A stretch of DNA of 64,000 nucleotides from CAVVAL01 sp963740215 (GCA_963740215.1 CAVUDJ010000012.1:186001-250000); one strand, 5' to 3'. Shown: positions 1 through 9,319, counted from the first letter of the stretch. Numbers and translations are program-made. The notes: generated by a model from the sequence alone, not told the origin.

Positions 1-2
1 CC

Positions 3-806
3 GAGGGCGTCGGGCTCTTCCGCACCGAGTTCCTGTTCCTCGACGCCCGGACAGCACCGACCGGCGCGGAGCAGGAGAAGGCGTACCGCGAGGTGCTCGC
101 GGCGTTCCCCGGGCGCAGAGTCGTCGCCAGGGTGCTCGACGCCGGGGCCGACAAACCCCTTGCATTCCTCACCGCGGACGACGAACCGAACCCGGCGCTC
201 GGGGTGCGGGGCCTGCGCGCGCTCCGTGCTCGTCCGGAGGTGCTCGACACGCAGTTGGCCGCCCTGGCCGGTGCCGCCGCGGCGAGCGAGGCCGAGCTGT
301 GGGTGATGGCGCCCATGGTCGCCGACGCCGCCGACGCCGCATGGTTCGTCTCGCGCGCTCGGGCGCACGGGCTGGCCACAGCCGGCGCGATGATCGAGAT
401 CCCGTCCGCCGCACTCACCGCCGGCGCGCTGTTCGGCGCCGTGGACTTCGCCAGCATCGGCACCAACGACCTCACCCAGTACGCGCTCGCGGCGGACCGG
501 CAACTCGGCGCGCTGGCGGCGCTCCAGGATCCGTGGCACCCAGGCGTCCTGCGGCTGATCGAGTTGGTCGGTGCAGCGGGGGCACTCGCCCGCAAGCCGG
601 TCGGGGTGTGCGGCGAGGCGGCGGCTGATCCGCTGCTGGCGTGCGTACTGGTGGGGCTCGGCGTCACCAGCCTGTCGATGTCACCGGCAGCGCTGGCGGA
701 GGTGCGGGCCGAGTTGGCGCGGCGCAGGTATGACGAGTGCGTGGAGCTGGCGCGGCGCGCGCTGGCCGCACCGTCCGCCGCCGAAGCCCGCGCAGCCTGC
801 ACCTGA
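3..806 (+). CDS. ptsI: PTS enzyme I (phosphoenolpyruvate-protein phosphotransferase), 3' part
   Basis: Only the C-terminal 267 residues lie in the window; the reading frame is already open at base 3. Enzyme I autophosphorylates from phosphoenolpyruvate and passes the phosphate to HPr, starting the sugar phosphotransferase system in the cytoplasm. The fragment is the PEP-binding TIM-barrel domain. It opens with EGVGLFRTEFLFL, followed by GADKP, NPALGVRGLRA, the SIGTNDLTQYALAADR segment and the active-site cysteine region GVCGEAAADP. These are standard enzyme I landmarks in the right order, and the frame is intact to the stop. The neighbouring crcB genes converge on it with only 4 bp between stop codons. 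Confidence 0.93.
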   Translation, partial: EGVGLFRTEFLFLDARTAPTGAEQEKAYREVLAAFPGRRVVARVLDAGADKPLAFLTADDEPNPALGVRGLRALRARPEVLDTQLAALAGAAAASEAELWVMAPMVADAADAAWFVSRARAHGLATAGAMIEIPSAALTAGALFGAVDFASIGTNDLTQYALAADRQLGALAALQDPWHPGVLRLIELVGAAGALARKPVGVCGEAAADPLLACVLVGLGVTSLSMSPAALAEVRAELARRRYDECVELARRALAAPSAAEARAACT

Positions 807-810
807 GCTG

Positions 811-1170
811 TCAGGTCGCCAGCGAGCCGAGCGCCCAGCCTGCATACGCCGCCGCCAGCCCCGCCCCCAGGGTGGCTGCCACGTTCAGCCCGGCGTACCA
901 GTACGCGCGGCCATTGACGAAACGGACCGTCTCGTACCCGAAAGTGCTGTACGTCGTCAGCGCGCCACAGAACCCGGTACCGACGGCGAGAACCGCCGGC
1001 TGCGGTGCCCCTGCCCCGAGCAGCGCACCCAGCACGGCCGACCCGGCGACGTTCACCGCGAACGTGCCCCACGGAAAGAGCGAGTCGTGCCGGGCCGAGA
1101 TCCACTGGTCGACCAGGTACCGGAGTGGCGCTCCGACGGCGGCGCCCAGCGCGACGAGCAGCAGGCTCAC
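811..1170 (-). CDS. crcB: Fluoride ion channel CrcB (second copy)
   Basis: A 119-residue polytopic membrane protein of usual CrcB/Fluc length. Fluc channels are dual-topology dimers that export fluoride passively. Visible family signatures are GAPLRYLVDQW near the N-terminus, FPWGTFAVNVAGS, and GFCGALTTYSTFGYE, which carries the pore phenylalanine/threonine region. The GTG start at 1170 overlaps the stop of the upstream DUF190 gene (GTGA), so the three genes are probably translated together. A second crcB lies two genes upstream; paired paralogues usually form heterodimers. No fluoride riboswitch can be seen. Confidence 0.93.
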   Translation of the reverse strand: MSLLLVALGAAVGAPLRYLVDQWISARHDSLFPWGTFAVNVAGSAVLGALLGAGAPQPAVLAVGTGFCGALTTYSTFGYETVRFVNGRAYWYAGLNVAATLGAGLAAAYAGWALGSLAT

Positions 1171-1505
1171 CTCGCGCGACCGCCGTACCGGACGATCTCG
1201 ACCTCGTCGAGGATCGCCAACCCTCCGGTGAGCAATTCGTCCAGCTGCGGCAGGAAGGCGCGGATCGCCTCTTCGGCGTCGATGATCACGACGGCCACCG
1301 GCAGTTCGTCGCCGAGGCTGAGAATCCTCGACGTGTGGATACGCGACGACGCCCCGTATCCCTCGATCCCGCGGAACACCGACGCACCGGCGAGCCCAGC
1401 GACATGCGCCCGGTGCACGATCTCGACGTAGAGCGGCCGGTGGTGCCAGGTGTCGCTCTCTCCGACGAAGGCGGTGAGTCGTAGCGCTCGCCCACGGTCC
1501 GTCAC
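1167..1505 (-). CDS. DUF190 family protein
   Basis: A 112-residue soluble protein of the DUF190 family, a small PII-like alpha/beta fold often encoded beside crcB. Family features include the N-terminal LRLTAFVGESDTWHHRPLY, then AGASVFRGIEGYGASSRIHT and the closing hydrophobic strands around VAVVIIDAEEAI. Its exact function is unknown; the constant linkage to CrcB suggests a regulatory or accessory role in fluoride export (inference). The GTG start at 1505 overlaps the stop of the first crcB, and its stop overlaps the start of the second. Confidence 0.88.
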   Translation of the reverse strand: MTDRGRALRLTAFVGESDTWHHRPLYVEIVHRAHVAGLAGASVFRGIEGYGASSRIHTSRILSLGDELPVAVVIIDAEEAIRAFLPQLDELLTGGLAILDEVEIVRYGGRAR

Positions 1506-1885
1506 AGTTCCTCCCCTCTGCCGGTGGCCAGCCGCGCGACCACGGCACCCGCCTGAACAGCGACCAGCGCCGCCACCAACGTTCCGGCGAGGTAGGCGAG
1601 CGCGACCGGCACGGCGCCACCGGCGAACAGCGCCCGGGCCTCCACGGCGTACGCGGAGAACGTGGTGAACCCGCCGAGCACGCCGGTTCCGAGGAACGGC
1701 CGCACCAACCGGTGCGCGCCCACCGCCAGAACCATCAGGGCCCCGATCGCGAAGCAGCCTGCGACGTTGATCCCGAACGTGGCCCAAGGGAAACCGCCGA
1801 CGCCCGGCTGCGTGATCGCGTGGCGAGCGAGCGCCCCGACAACCCCGCCTGCGGCGACAGCCGCCACCGTGTCAACCCGCACCAT
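1502..1885 (-). CDS. crcB: Fluoride ion channel CrcB (first copy)
   Basis: A 127-residue polytopic membrane protein and the first gene of the crcB-DUF190-crcB cassette. Signatures are GALARHAITQ, FPWATFGINVAGCFAIGAL and GVLGGFTTFSAYAVEA, matching the Fluc channel family. The ATG start at 1885 lies only 34 bp from the end of the upstream gene, leaving no room for a fluoride riboswitch. Expression may depend on read-through from the Cys-rich gene or a promoter inside it. Its partner at 811-1170 is clearly diverged, as expected for a heterodimeric pair. Confidence 0.93.
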   Translation of the reverse strand: MVRVDTVAAVAAGGVVGALARHAITQPGVGGFPWATFGINVAGCFAIGALMVLAVGAHRLVRPFLGTGVLGGFTTFSAYAVEARALFAGGAVPVALAYLAGTLVAALVAVQAGAVVARLATGRGEEL

Positions 1886-1919
1886 GCCCCGAACACTAAG
1901 TCCCAGGCCGCGTCCAGGC

Positions 1920-3957
1920 TCAGCCCAGGCGCGCGTTCGCGATCGTTTCGCGGAGCGTGGGGGCGGCGCCGATCTTGGCCCACCGGCGCTGCGTCCACAC
2001 GTGCAGCGCCCAGCCCTCGCGAGTGGCGTAGGCAAGCACCCGGTCGTACTGGCGGCTGAGGTCGCGCAGCATCGTCTCGATGCCGAGTTCGGCGTCGACC
2101 GCCCGCCGGTGTTGCGGCGGTACGCAGCACCTCGGTGCGTTCGACGTCGTGTTCGATCGCGCCGAGTCGCTGCGGCAGCGACGCGGTGACCCGTCCGACG
2201 GCGTCGCCGAGGGTGAGGTCGATCTCCGGTGGGGCGTACCTGCTGCGCGACCCCCGGTATGCCACAGCGACGCCCCAGCGTGGCGCGCCCCGCGAGTCCG
2301 TGGTGACGGCGATCTCCAGCCGCGCGTCGACGCCGGCGACAACCCGGAGCAGCGACTCCACCGGCGTGTTTCCCGGCGGCTGGACGAAGAAGACCAACCG
2401 TCCGCCGGGACGCCCGGTCGTCAGCCGCGCCAGGTACTCGGCGACGACGTCCCGCGGATCGGTGAGTTCCGTGGCGATGACGCCCTCGCGTGCCAGCACG
2501 CCGACAGTGCGGATGCCGTGGCTGCACAGCCAGTCGGGGTCGGTGCCGAACTGTTCGGCCCAGGCCACCGCCGTCAGCTCACGCGGCACCTGGGCGCACC
2601 GCACGCCGTGCTCGTTGAGGAAGAAACGCACGCTGGGGTTGGATCCGACAGCGAGGTTGATCGTGAGTCCGCGCCCGTCCGGACCGATCAGCGTGACCAC
2701 GGCGCCGGCATGGACGAGACGCGTGTCCTCGCAGCCCGAGCAGCACGTCGCGGGAGCACGGCCGACCCCGGCGCACCGGTCGCAGTCGGGCGCCGGCTGC
2801 TCGCCGAGGTAGGTGCAGGAGCAGTCCTGCCAGGCGGTCCCGGACTCGCAGCGCCCGCAGCGCTGGCTGGGAATGGGCGAGCCGACCGAATGCGACTCGA
2901 CCGGCGGGTCGACGAACGCCAGCACCCGTTCGATCGTGGAGCGGACCTGGCCGGTCTGTTGCGCCGTAAGGATCTCGCGCTCCTCGGTGACGTGCAGCGG
3001 CGAGACGTGCCACCGACCACCTCGCCACGTGGCACTACCGCCGGCCGCGCCCACCGCCGATGCGCGGATGGCCTGCTCGATCTCGTGGACCGAACGCTGT
3101 TCGACATCGACGTGGCCCGTGCGTGCGGTGACCCAGTGACCACGCGCGATCATGCTCGACTTCATCTGCTCGACCAGCTCGCCCGGCGTCACCGCGTTGA
3201 GCGCGTCCCGGATCGAGAGCGGACCGGCGTACCAGCACTGACCCGGCCTGGGCACCGCGCCCGATACCTCGTACGACACCGACCAGTAGCTGTCGACCAG
3301 CCGGATCACGAGGTCGAGGTGGGCGGCGGTGGCCACCTGTTGCAGGTGGGCCAGGCGGCGGTCGGAATCGGGCTCGGGCCGCACCCCCGCCGGGTAGCCG
3401 ACGTAGAGGTGCCAGCGCCGCCGCCCAGCCCACTCGGCGATCGCGGACTGCTCCACGGCGCGACGCTCTGCCACCGGGGCGTCGTCTCGCCACTGTGGAG
3501 GCAGGAAGATCGGCATCGCGACATCGTCACGGCGGAGCGGCTGGTCGAGGCAGTCGAAGAGGGAGTCGGCGCCGACCTGGTCGGCGAGGTCACGCACGAC
3601 CGGCGTGAGGTCGATGATGCGGCGGCTGCGCTTGATCGACCACGGCGTGATGTCGTACGCACCCGGCACGACCTGCACCGACGCCGTCTGCCCGGTGACC
3701 GCGTTCACCACGGTGAGCACACCTTGGGCGCGCAGTTGCCCGCTCTGGCGGCACGGGAAGCACATGACGGTGGTCTCGCCGGTGCCCTGGCACAGCTCGC
3801 AGTCGGCGTACGGCTCACCGTCGGAGAGGTGACCGGCGCCGCTGGTGAGGAAGGTGTTGCCGTTGTGCCTGCACGCGCACGCCGTGATGCGGAGCCCCAG
3901 CCCGGAGCAGGCGGGGCAGGCGAGGAGCGACGGCGCTATCTCATCCTGCTCTGGCAT
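1920..3957 (-). CDS. Cysteine-rich protein with DnaJ-type CXXCXGXG motifs (frameshifted)
   Basis: About 678 residues once a single extra base near 2104 is discounted; after that point the C-terminus (VDAELGIETMLRDLSRQYDR onward) continues in another frame. I do not recognise the family. The N-terminal 80 residues contain CPACSGLG, a CAC pair and CELCQGTG plus CFPC. A second cluster in the middle has CGRCESGT, CDRCAGVG and CSGCEDTR. These resemble the zinc-binding CXXCXGXG repeats of DnaJ, but no J domain is present. The ATG at 3957 follows ACGAGG and is preferred over a GTG 30 bp upstream. No signal peptide or membrane span is evident. Function unknown. Confidence 0.6.
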
Positions 3958-4475
3958 CTGACCTCGTTCATCGACCCCCGGCCGCACGCAGCGGCCTGAA
4001 CGAATCGCCCGGATCCGCTATTGCGTGCGTTGGGGAACGGACGCAGCGTGCCCGGATGAATGCTTCACCGTAGCGAACGCGGGTGACAATTGCGCCCGGC
4101 GTGATACGAAAGTGACCGACTTGCAGATGCAGAAGCGGATGCAGATTCAAAGGCGCTCTGTTGACCGTCTGACCACCAGCGACGGTTGCAGAATTACGCA
4201 CGAGACCTCCTCGTGATTCGCGTCCCGCTCGATCATGTCGACGGGCCGCCTTTCCCATTTCGACCCGGTCTGGCTGATCGTCGTCAGCGGCGGAATCAGG
4301 AAAGGCGTGTCCACGATGGACAGCACCGACCGAACCGCCTCGAACGCCGCCCGGACCACGACGAGACGCCGGCCGCGCTGTCGGATGACACGCCGGGGAG
4401 CTGCCTGCGGGCGGTACGGTCGGTGACGCCGACGACGAACCGGTGCTGCTCGGCCCCCCTCTGCAAGGAGGTCGC
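3958..4475. other. Intergenic region without recognised gene
   Basis: About 520 bp between the divergent Cys-rich gene and the SDR gene. Short open frames on both strands have no family resemblance or ribosome-binding site. Nothing else stands out apart from the AAGGAG site at 4465-4470 serving the SDR gene. Confidence 0.5.
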
Positions 4476-5247
4476 GTGGACGGCTACCCCCGCTTCTCCC
4501 TCGACGGCCAGACCGCCCTCGTCACCGGCGCCGCGCGTGGATTGGGCCGGGCGATCGCGCTGGCGATGGCGCACGCGGGCGCCGACATCGCGCTCGGGCT
4601 CCGCGACCCGTCGTCCGCTGACGACCTCGTCGCCGAGATCACCCGGTTCGGGCGGCGGGCGCTGCCGCTCGCGATGGACGTGCGCGACCTCGACCAGATC
4701 CGATCCGCCGTCGCCGAGACCGTCGCGCACTTCGGCCGGCTCGACATCCTCGTGAACAACGCCGGCCTCGGCCCCGCGAACCCCGCCGAGGCGGTGACCG
4801 AGGAGGACTACGACCTGACGTTCGACGTCAACGTCAAGGGCACCTTCTTCGCCAGCCAGGCCGCAGCCAGGATCATGATCGGCCAGGGCTACGGGCGCAT
4901 CGTCAACCTCGGCTCGCAAGCGGGGGCGGTCGCGCTGCCCACCGAGGCGATCTACTGCACCACCAAGGCCGCGATCTCCCACCTCACGAAGTGCCTCGCG
5001 GTCGAGTGGGGCCGCGCACGGGATCACGGTCAACACGGTCGCGCCCACGTTCATCCGCACCCCGGGCACCGAGCCCGACCTTGCCGACCCGGAGTTCCGC
5101 GCCGACGTGATCGAGCGGATCGCGGCGCTCCACCGCATCGGCGAGCCGATGGAGGTCGCCGGCGCGGTGATCTTCCTGGCGTCGCCCGCCGCGTCGCTGG
5201 TCACCGGCACGACCCTGCTCGTGGACGGCGGATGGACGGCCCGGTGA
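4476..5247 (+). CDS. Short-chain dehydrogenase/reductase (SDR), frameshifted
   Basis: A classical SDR of about 256 residues, an NAD(P)(H)-dependent oxidoreductase of unknown substrate. It shows the TGAARGLGRAIA cofactor loop, a DVRDLDQIRSA segment, NNAG, the catalytic serine region NLGSQAG and the YCTTK (Tyr-x-x-x-Lys) active site. The frame breaks near 5018, just after CLAVEWGR, and resumes as GITVNTVAPTFIRTPG, ending VDGGWTAR at 5247. One extra base explains the shift. The GTG start at 4476 follows AAGGAG with 5 bp spacing. The downstream dnaB gene is convergent. Confidence 0.85.
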
Positions 5248-5380
5248 GCACCGCGCCGCCGCGGCGCCGGGCCGGCGGGCCGCGAGCCGGGCCGGCGAGC
5301 CGGTCAGCTGGCGGGCCGCCGCGCCCGGCCCAACTGTCGGGGTTTTGGCGGCATCGGCCGTCCGGTTAAGGGACCCGTGT

Positions 5381-5514
5381 CCCGACAGTCCGGTTCGGGG
5401 CGGGCCCAAGCCGGTGGCGCCCCGCGCTCTTCCCGACAGTCCGGTACGGCACAGGCCCACGCCGGTGGCGCCCGGCGCTCTCCCCGACTGTCCGGTTCGG
5501 CACCGGCCCGCCCG
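5381..5514. repeat. 51-bp tandem repeat, about 2.6 copies
   Basis: Units start at 5381, 5432 and 5483, each beginning CCCGAC(A/T)GTCCGGT and containing GCCGGTGGCGCC. The third copy is partial. They lie in the roughly 295-bp gap between the convergent SDR and dnaB genes. The flanking sequence 5250-5380 is GC-rich and low complexity with related GCCGGC words. Confidence 0.8.
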
Positions 5515-5541
5515 GGCGCGATGCGGCCCGTGGCGCTGGAC

Positions 5542-8256
5542 TCATATGCCCGTGCTCATGTCGACGAAGCGGCTGAAGTGACCCTGGAACGCGACCGTGA
5601 TCGTGTCGGTCGGGCCGTTACGGTGCTTGGCCACGATGAAGTCCGCCTCGCCCGCCCGGGGCGACTCCTTCTCGTAGTAGTCCTCGCGGTTCAGCAGGAT
5701 CACTACGTCCGCGTCCTGCTCGATGGATCCCGATTCGCGGAGATCCGAGAGCTGTGGGCGCTTGTCGGTGCGCTGCTCGGGGCCGCGGTTCAGCTGGCTG
5801 ACGGCGATCACCGGGACCTCCAGCTCCTTCGCGAGGAGCTTGAGGCCACGGGACAGCTCCGACACTTCCTGCTGCCGGCTCTCGACCCGCTTCGGCGAAC
5901 TCATCAGCTGGAGGTAGTCGAGCAGGATCAGCCGCAGGCCATGGCGCTGTTTGAGCCGCCGCGCCTTGGCCCGGATCTCCATCATCGTCATGTTCGGCGA
6001 GTCGTCGATGTAGAGCGGTGCCTCGCTCACCTCGCCCATGCGGCGAGCCAGCTTGGTCCAGTCGTCCTCGGAGAGCTGGCCGGACCGCAGGTGGTGCAGC
6101 GGTACCTTCGCCTCGGCGGAAAGCAATCGCATGGTGATCTCGATCTTGCTCATTTCCAGGCTGAAGATCGCCGATGTGAGGCCATGCCGGATCGACGCCG
6201 ACCGGCTGACGTCGAGCCCGAATGTCGAGTTGTGGACGACGATGTCGTTGGCGACGAAGTTGTGCGTGCCGTCCACCGTCAGGTCGTACACCTCGGCCTC
6301 GCCATCCGGCTCGATCGAGACGATCGGATCCCACATGACGTCGCTCTCGGCCAGGTCGCGGAGCCGCTGGGAGTCGAGCGCCTTGGCCAGCTCCGCGAGT
6401 CGATCACGGCCTACGCCCTGCTTGCCGACGTGCCAGTTGTGGTTGCGCGGACGGCCGCACCGCGCGCTCACCTCGGCCCACGACAGCGCGCCCTTGTCGG
6501 CGAGGACGAGGTCCCAGACCTCACGCGGCAGCAGGTCGGTGTTGGAGTGGGTCTTTCGGCTAATGCACGCCTGGTAGACGCGGTCGAGCTGGTCGGTCTT
6601 GCCGACGATGCCGATCTCTTCGCAGAACCGCTCGATCTGGCGGGCCTGGTACAGCATGACCTGCCACGCCCAGCGGTGTTCGCCCTTGTACTTCACCTTC
6701 TTCCGGCGGAGCTCGGCAGTGAGCCCGAACCGGAGCAGCAAGTGCTGGACGTCGCGCGCGAGCCGCTCGCTGATCGAGCAGTACCCGACCTGGACGAGCG
6801 TCTTGCCTGCCTTCGTTTCCGAGACACAGGCCCAGCCGTCGGTGGCGAACAGCCGCGACAGGAAGATGCGCAGCTGCCAGGTGCTCAGCTGGAAATACGC
6901 CGCCGGCACATGCTTCTCCGCACTACCCAGCCCCATCAAACCCACATCACGCAGATGATCCGTCAGCGGGTTGATCTGCCTGCCTGGCGTCGAGAAGCTG
7001 AGATCGGCCGAATGCCGATGGCCATCCTCGCCGGCTCGCTGTTGGCGATCAACGTCGCCGCAAGCACCATCACGGCACAGTAGATAGCCGACGTCGCGAA
7101 CTCGCAGGCCGAGTGCCTTGGCAAATCGCGCCGCATCAGCCCGGATCTCCTTGTTTGCCGCGCTGAGTCGCGGCGTCGTCATTGTGAGTGCGCCGTCGCC
7201 TATGAGGTACGCCGTCAGCGCCACCAGCGCGTCGGGCAACTCTCCGTTGGTGCTGACCCGGAGGTTGCGTGGCACCGCGATGTGGTCACCGGGGCGCAGC
7301 CCCTCCAGCGGCACCCACCCGTTCAGGGTGCGCATCGGGTGGTTCGCAGTCGCGGAGATACTCCGGCCTGACCGCGTGGTCATACGCCAGACCGGCCGCA
7401 CGCCATTAGGGATGAAGTCAGACGGTCGGATCGTGTCGAGCTTCCAGTCGTCGGAGAGGCTGTGGATCCGCAGATCCTCACCGGCCTGACCCCGCCGAAC
7501 GAACTCCGCTATCGTTACCCTCTCACCAGTTCCGAAAATCGTGACAATCGTATCAAACCGCACGCACTTCCCGAGCCCCGGGCGTGCGGCGACGATGATG
7601 AGCTGGCCGGGGTGGAAGCCGTTCGTGAGCCGGTCCAGGTCGACGAAGCCGGTGGGGACGCCGCTCATGACGCCGCCGTGGGCGCCGATGGCCTCGATCT
7701 CGTCCATCGTGGGCTGCAGCAGCTCTTCGAGGACGGTGTAGTCCTCGCTGGTGCGCCGCTCCGTCACCTCGTAGACGGCCTGCTGCGCCATGTCGACGAC
7801 GTCGTCGACGTCACGGCCCTGCCCGCTCGCCGCGCCCTGCCCGAGCTGGACGATGCGAGTACCTGCGGCGATGAGCCGGCGCAGCACCGCGCGCTCGGAG
7901 ACGATCCGCGCGTAGTAGCCGGCGTTGGCGGCCGTCGGCACCAGGGCGATCAGGTCGTGCAGGTACGCGGCGCCGCCGATGCGTGCGAGCCCACCGCTGT
8001 CGGCGAGGGCGGCGGCGACCGTCACCGGGTCGGCCGGCTCGCCCCGCCCGTACAGATCGAGGACCGCGTCGAAGACGGTGGCGTGCGCGGGCTTGTAGAA
8101 GTCGCCGGCCTTGAGGATCTCGACGACGTCGGCGATGGCGTCCTTACTGAGCAGCATGCCGCCGAGGACGCTCTGCTCCGCAGCCAGATCCTGCGGGGGC
8201 ATGCGGTCATACTCGGCCGAGGCCGTGGTCGGACGCACGTCGTCGCTGACCGCCAC
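5542..8256 (-). CDS. dnaB: Replicative DNA helicase DnaB containing an intein
   Basis: A 904-residue precursor; the helicase alone would be 458 residues, normal for DnaB. The hexameric helicase unwinds DNA ahead of the fork. The N-terminal domain starts PPQDLAAEQSVLGGMLLS. The RecA-like domain has Walker A ARPGLGK-S, split by the intein exactly between Lys230 and Ser677, then IFSLEMSK, LILLDYLQLM and DLRESGSIEQDADV. The GTG start at 8256 is preceded by a GGGGG-rich ribosome site. It lies downstream of rplI but is separated by a terminator and about 550 bp with DnaA-box-like words, so it probably has its own promoter. Confidence 0.96.
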   Translation of the reverse strand: MAVSDDVRPTTASAEYDRMPPQDLAAEQSVLGGMLLSKDAIADVVEILKAGDFYKPAHATVFDAVLDLYGRGEPADPVTVAAALADSGGLARIGGAAYLHDLIALVPTAANAGYYARIVSERAVLRRLIAAGTRIVQLGQGAASGQGRDVDDVVDMAQQAVYEVTERRTSEDYTVLEELLQPTMDEIEAIGAHGGVMSGVPTGFVDLDRLTNGFHPGQLIIVAARPGLGKCVRFDTIVTIFGTGERVTIAEFVRRGQAGEDLRIHSLSDDWKLDTIRPSDFIPNGVRPVWRMTTRSGRSISATANHPMRTLNGWVPLEGLRPGDHIAVPRNLRVSTNGELPDALVALTAYLIGDGALTMTTPRLSAANKEIRADAARFAKALGLRVRDVGYLLCRDGACGDVDRQQRAGEDGHRHSADLSFSTPGRQINPLTDHLRDVGLMGLGSAEKHVPAAYFQLSTWQLRIFLSRLFATDGWACVSETKAGKTLVQVGYCSISERLARDVQHLLLRFGLTAELRRKKVKYKGEHRWAWQVMLYQARQIERFCEEIGIVGKTDQLDRVYQACISRKTHSNTDLLPREVWDLVLADKGALSWAEVSARCGRPRNHNWHVGKQGVGRDRLAELAKALDSQRLRDLAESDVMWDPIVSIEPDGEAEVYDLTVDGTHNFVANDIVVHNSTFGLDVSRSASIRHGLTSAIFSLEMSKIEITMRLLSAEAKVPLHHLRSGQLSEDDWTKLARRMGEVSEAPLYIDDSPNMTMMEIRAKARRLKQRHGLRLILLDYLQLMSSPKRVESRQQEVSELSRGLKLLAKELEVPVIAVSQLNRGPEQRTDKRPQLSDLRESGSIEQDADVVILLNREDYYEKESPRAGEADFIVAKHRNGPTDTITVAFQGHFSRFVDMSTGI
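6229..7566 (-). mobile_element. DnaB intein with LAGLIDADG homing endonuclease
   Basis: A 446-residue in-frame protein intron, residues 231-676 of the DnaB precursor. It begins with Cys1 (CVRFDTIVTI) and has a block B-like SATANHPMRT. It ends VDGTHNFVANDIVVHN, with the His-Asn pair followed by extein Ser. Two endonuclease-type motifs are visible, LTAYLIGDGAL and RLFATDGWA, so it is a full-length rather than a mini-intein. It interrupts the Walker A lysine-serine bond, a known insertion point in DnaB. Splicing residues look intact, so active self-splicing is expected. Confidence 0.93.
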
Positions 8257-8425
8257 CCCGCACCCCCTGATCGCCCCGCACCAACGCTTCGCACTGGTGT
8301 ACCAACCGGGTACGACAGGAGTTACGGATGATGCCGGTGGGATCAGCGCATCCGGGTGGTGACCTGACAGTAGGGAGCCGGACCACGTACCTCAATCCCG
8401 GCTGTGCACAGACCTGCGAACAGCC

Positions 8426-8807
8426 TGTGGATTACGGTGGGTAACCCTGTGCGGTTCCTGTGCGCTGCCTGTGGACAACCTGTGTACACGACTGTGCACA
8501 CCCCCTCTGACGTGCAGGGATGTCGTCCACTCACTGTGGAACCAAGAAACTTGCTGAACTTTCCGCTTCCCGGCAGCCATCTCGCAGCCGCCGAGCGAGC
8601 CAGCCGGCCCGTGCGACGCTCGGCACAGTGCCCGAATGCCCGAAAAATGCTGGTCCTCCGGGCATCTCGGGGTGCTTGGGTGGTCCGAGCGGATTGTGCC
8701 GACGCCCGCCTTCAGGGCGGAACGCTCCATAAGTCCGCATGTACCTTACGTGTGCGGATGACTGCGCTGTGCACACGGAATCGCCAAGGACGACCAAGTT
8801 ATCCACA
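8426..8807. promoter_or_regulatory. Cluster of DnaA-box-like sequences upstream of dnaB
   Basis: Within the roughly 555-bp gap between dnaB and the rplI terminator I see TGTGGATTA (8426-8434), TGTGGACAA (8470-8478, an exact complement of TTGTCCACA), TGTGTACAC (8481-8489) and TTATCCACA (8799-8807). The dnaB promoter must also lie here. No gene is recognised in this gap. Confidence 0.5.
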
Positions 8808-8812
8808 GAACG

Positions 8813-8847
8813 CCGGAGAGCCGGCCCACGACGGGCCGGCTCTCCGG
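8813..8847 (-). terminator. Terminator of the rpsF-ssb-rpsR-rplI operon
   Basis: A perfect 15-bp inverted repeat (8813-8827 and 8833-8847) with the 5-nt loop ACGAC starts 26 bp past the rplI stop codon. There is no strong U tract, which is common in high-GC actinomycetes. Confidence 0.75.
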
Positions 8848-8872
8848 TCAACACCGCACAGGCGGTGGGCGA

Positions 8873-9319
8873 TCAGGCCGCGACGACGTCCAGGACGATC
8901 GTGGCGACGACATCCTGGTGGATCTTCACGGTGACCTTGTGCGCGCCGGTCGTCTTGATGTGACCGGGCAGGTCGACGCTGCGCTTGTCGAGCACCGGAC
9001 CACCGGCGGCCTTCACGGCACCGACCACGTCGTTCGACGTGACCGAGCCGAACAGCCGGCCGCCTTCGCCGGCGCGCGTGCGGAGCGAGACCTTGAGGCC
9101 CTCGAGCTGCGACTTGATCTGCTTGGCGTGGTCCAGGTCGCGGACCGCACGGACCGAGCGGGCCCGCCTGATCGTGTTGACCTGCTTCTCGGCGCCCTTG
9201 CTGGCGACGATGGCCTTGCCCTGCGGCAGCAGGAAGTTGCGGCCGTAGCCGTCCTTGACCTCCACGACGTCGCCCGGCGCGCCGAGCCCGTCCACGTCAG
9301 CGGTGAGGATGATCTTCAT
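8873..9319 (-). CDS. rplI: 50S ribosomal protein L9
   Basis: 148 residues, standard L9 length. It starts MKIILTADVDGLGAPGDVVE and continues with KDGYGRNFLLPQGKA, the diagnostic L9 N-terminal domain. The C-terminal domain includes LFGSVTSNDV and a KRSVDLPGHIKTTG segment. It binds 23S rRNA near the L1 stalk base. Last gene of the rpsF-ssb-rpsR-rplI operon, 15 bp after rpsR, and followed by a strong hairpin. Confidence 0.97.
   Translation of the reverse strand: MKIILTADVDGLGAPGDVVEVKDGYGRNFLLPQGKAIVASKGAEKQVNTIRRARSVRAVRDLDHAKQIKSQLEGLKVSLRTRAGEGGRLFGSVTSNDVVGAVKAAGGPVLDKRSVDLPGHIKTTGAHKVTVKIHQDVVATIVLDVVAA

Noticed and set aside
1886..1919. Fluoride riboswitch upstream of crcB
   Set aside because: Only 34 bp separate the gene from its upstream neighbour, too short for the motif, and no crcB-motif core is visible.
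3968..4258. 96-codon frame on the minus strand between the Cys-rich and SDR genes
   Set aside because: No ribosome site, no family resemblance and biased Arg/Gly composition.
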